A stretch of 59,834 bases of DNA from Eubacteriaceae bacterium (GTDB lineage: Bacteria; Bacillota; Clostridia; Lachnospirales; Lachnospiraceae), in assembly GCA_910574015.1 (NCBI GenBank), contig CAJSYQ010000023.1:1-59834 (forward strand), in the 5' to 3' direction. The notes beneath the pieces are model-generated. The model was given only the letters and a program-made list of their open reading frames with translations, was not told the origin of the DNA and searched no databases. The translations under genes and the position numbers were made by a program. Positions 58,844 to 59,834 of the stretch are shown in pieces. The number at the start of each line of letters is the position of its first letter. Positions within the stretch are counted from its first letter, which is position 1.

Positions 58844-58972
58844 ATATTCATGGTTAATATCTTACCAGCAATGGAATTACTTTTCTAGGCACCTTGTTAT
58901 AAATCGCTTACGGATAATTCACCCCTTATTTTTCCCAAGTTCCGCAGCGGCATCGTCCATTTCTACGTTGCC

Positions 58973-59310
58973 TCAAATGTTGCCACATAGAGTGCCTTGA
59001 GCAGCGCCTGTGAGGAGGAGAACACGCTCCGCTGACGGTTCAGCTGCCGGTAGGAAGGCTTCCTCATCCGAGCTGAGAATAAGGATGTCCTTTACCCCGC
59101 GGTTTTTCAGGCTGTTCAGCACACCAAGCCAGTATTTGCTGTTTTCATTTTCTACTACTTCAATGGTCATGACCCCCTTATATCCGTCCCCGTTAATTCC
59201 GAGGACAACGTAGGCTGCCAGCTTGCGGATAATCCCGTCGCCCCTGACAGAAAAATGGATGGCATCAATAAACACAATGGGAAATATATCTGACAGTGGG
59301 CGGTTCTGCC
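58973..59310 (-). pseudogene. IS256-family transposase fragment
   Basis: Minus-strand sequence D-I-F-P-I-V-F-I-D-A-I-H-F, with the first catalytic Asp of the IS256/Mutator family, continues to Y-V-V-L-G-I-N-G-D-G and L-N-S-L-K-N-R-G-V-K-D-I-L-I. After S-S-D the reading leaves the family, and both ends are truncated. Not functional. Confidence 0.8.
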
Positions 59311-59411
59311 ATGTCGTTGTCCAGACACCATTGTCTGTCAGACAGACTGCTTTTGCGGCACTGCATGACAAGATCATAAATCTTATCATATTCTAATCGT
59401 TTGTTTGCCAT
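59311..59411 (-). pseudogene. IS66 TnpA-like fragment joined to the IS256 piece
   Basis: From an ATG at 59411 with GAGGAGGTGCCC upstream it reads M-A-N-K-R-L-E-Y-D-K-I-Y-D-L-V and S-S-L-S-D-R-Q-W-C-L-D-N-D, an IS66 ORF1 opening. At about 59311 it runs into IS256 sequence in a different frame, so the reading ends soon at a stop (59265). A deletion joined the two elements. Confidence 0.65.
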
Positions 59412-59509
59412 TGGGCACCTCCTCAATGTTGTAGTAATAGCCATGAGCAAAACTCCACACATTCAGTATTTATGCGGATTTGCGAGGCATGGCAACCTCT
59501 TTTATCACT

Positions 59510-59541
59510 CCCAGAACCTTTAGTTCCCAGAACCTTTGGTT
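59510..59541. repeat. Two tandem 16-base repeats
   Basis: CCCAGAACCTTTAGTT and CCCAGAACCTTTGGTT stand head to tail, differing at one base. They precede the transposase that runs off the window. They may be part of the end of that element. Confidence 0.5.
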
Positions 59542-59613
59542 CTGTATTTATAGTAACAACCAGCTCCAAATGGTATAATTAAGTTGCCAAAACAAATTCA
59601 CCGAAAGGAGCTG

Positions 59614-59834
59614 ATTGCTATCTACCGTCAACAAATCATTCAAGACATCCGTCTTTTTACCTCTCAACCTGTTGCTAAATTTTATGATTCCCTTTTCCTG
59701 AATCTTGATCTGTCTTTCCTTCAGGAATACCCAAAAACGGGACGTAAAGGTTTTTCCAACCACGCCATGATTTGTGCCTTCATTGTCATGAAATGTGAAG
59801 GCTTCCCCATGATTACTGACCTTGTCGATTATCT
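59614..59834 (+). CDS. Transposase, N-terminal part, continues past the window end
   Basis: An open frame behind AAAGGAGCTG begins at a possible ATT start and reads I-Y-R-Q-Q-I-I-Q-D-I-R-L-F-T, then G-R-K-G-F-S-N-H-A-M-I-C-A-F-I-V-M-K and E-G-F-P-M-I-T-D-L-V-D-Y. This opening is typical of DDE transposases of an IS found widely in Clostridia. No ATG or GTG start fits; the ATT or CTG start is unusual. The catalytic part lies outside the window. Confidence 0.6.
   Translation, partial: MAIYRQQIIQDIRLFTSQPVAKFYDSLFLNLDLSFLQEYPKTGRKGFSNHAMICAFIVMKCEGFPMITDLVDY

Larger units (their letters stand above)
53287..58911 (+). mobile_element. Broken IS66-family element with nested insertions
   Basis: The left end GTAAGCG (53287-53293) and the right end CGCTTAC (58905-58911) are IS66 termini in inverted orientation. 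Between them are a broken tnpA, a tnpC N-terminal part (53589-54352), then foreign material (an inverted IS66 tnpC piece and the RIT element), then the tnpC C-terminal part (58523-58843). tnpB is gone. The element cannot move by itself. Confidence 0.72.

Noticed and set aside
1-59834. CRISPR array
   Set aside because: No set of regularly spaced direct repeats with unique spacers is visible; the protein-level repeats of the FapA-like gene and short tandem octamers are not arrays.

Overview
The window looks like a chromosomal segment of a spore-forming, gut-type Clostridia, most likely Lachnospiraceae. The evidence is strong AGGAGG ribosome binding sites with frequent GTG/TTG starts, a SpoIID-like protein, an agr-type peptide quorum-sensing locus, FapA/FliK-like proteins, many two-component systems, and IS66/IS256 remnants. 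The genus cannot be fixed from sequence alone.

Region 1 (115-17003) is a long one-direction locus. It starts with a discrete-component acyl/aminoacyl assembly module: five small carrier proteins (three ACP-like, two DltC-like), three KAS III-type ketosynthases (one lacking two of the three catalytic residues), an SDR reductase, two DltA-like adenylating enzymes and two GNAT-type acyltransferases. It continues into sugar-tailoring genes: a Rossmann-domain protein, a formyltransferase, a PseG-like UDP-sugar hydrolase, a PIG-L deacetylase, a second formyltransferase and a MerR-methyltransferase fusion. I infer that the carriers build short acyl or aminoacyl groups that are put on an amino sugar of a surface glycan or glycoprotein. 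The first formyltransferase is broken by a complete group II intron (10755-13070) lying antisense to the gene, and by frame disruption in its 5' part.

Region 2 (17144-21353) is a dTDP-L-rhamnose operon (rfbA, rfbB, rfbD, rfbC) ending in a secreted M15 peptidase. Region 3 (21430-32549) holds a HEPN-like protein, a SpoIID/peptidoglycan-binding protein, a MarR plus heterodimeric ABC exporter operon, a Big2 secreted protein, a striking XRE regulator fused to an FlhA-like C-terminal domain, two AT-rich paralogous secreted proteins and a small membrane protein.

Region 4 (32620-41441) is mostly on the minus strand: an HD-GYP response regulator, a FapA-like protein with about ten N-terminal repeats, tRNA-Leu(CAG), a truncated metallopeptidase, a membrane-anchored LuxR regulator, a FliK-like protein and an OmpR-type two-component system. 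The last is divergent from region 5 (41600-47883), an operon with a solute-binding lipoprotein, two permeases, a HlyD-like adaptor and a MacB-like core protein, without an ATPase gene.

Region 6 (48018-50826) is an agr-like quorum-sensing locus (AgrC-like kinase, unannotated 42-residue AgrD, AgrB, LytTR regulator) plus an XRE regulator. Region 7 (51083-53106) has an unexplained structured sequence, a methyltransferase fragment and HisH/HisF-like glycan-type amidotransferase genes. Region 8 (53287-59834) is an insertion graveyard: a broken IS66 element interrupted by an inverted IS66 fragment and a recombinase-in-trio (RIT) element with well-defined attachment cores, followed by IS66/IS256 debris and the start of another transposase.
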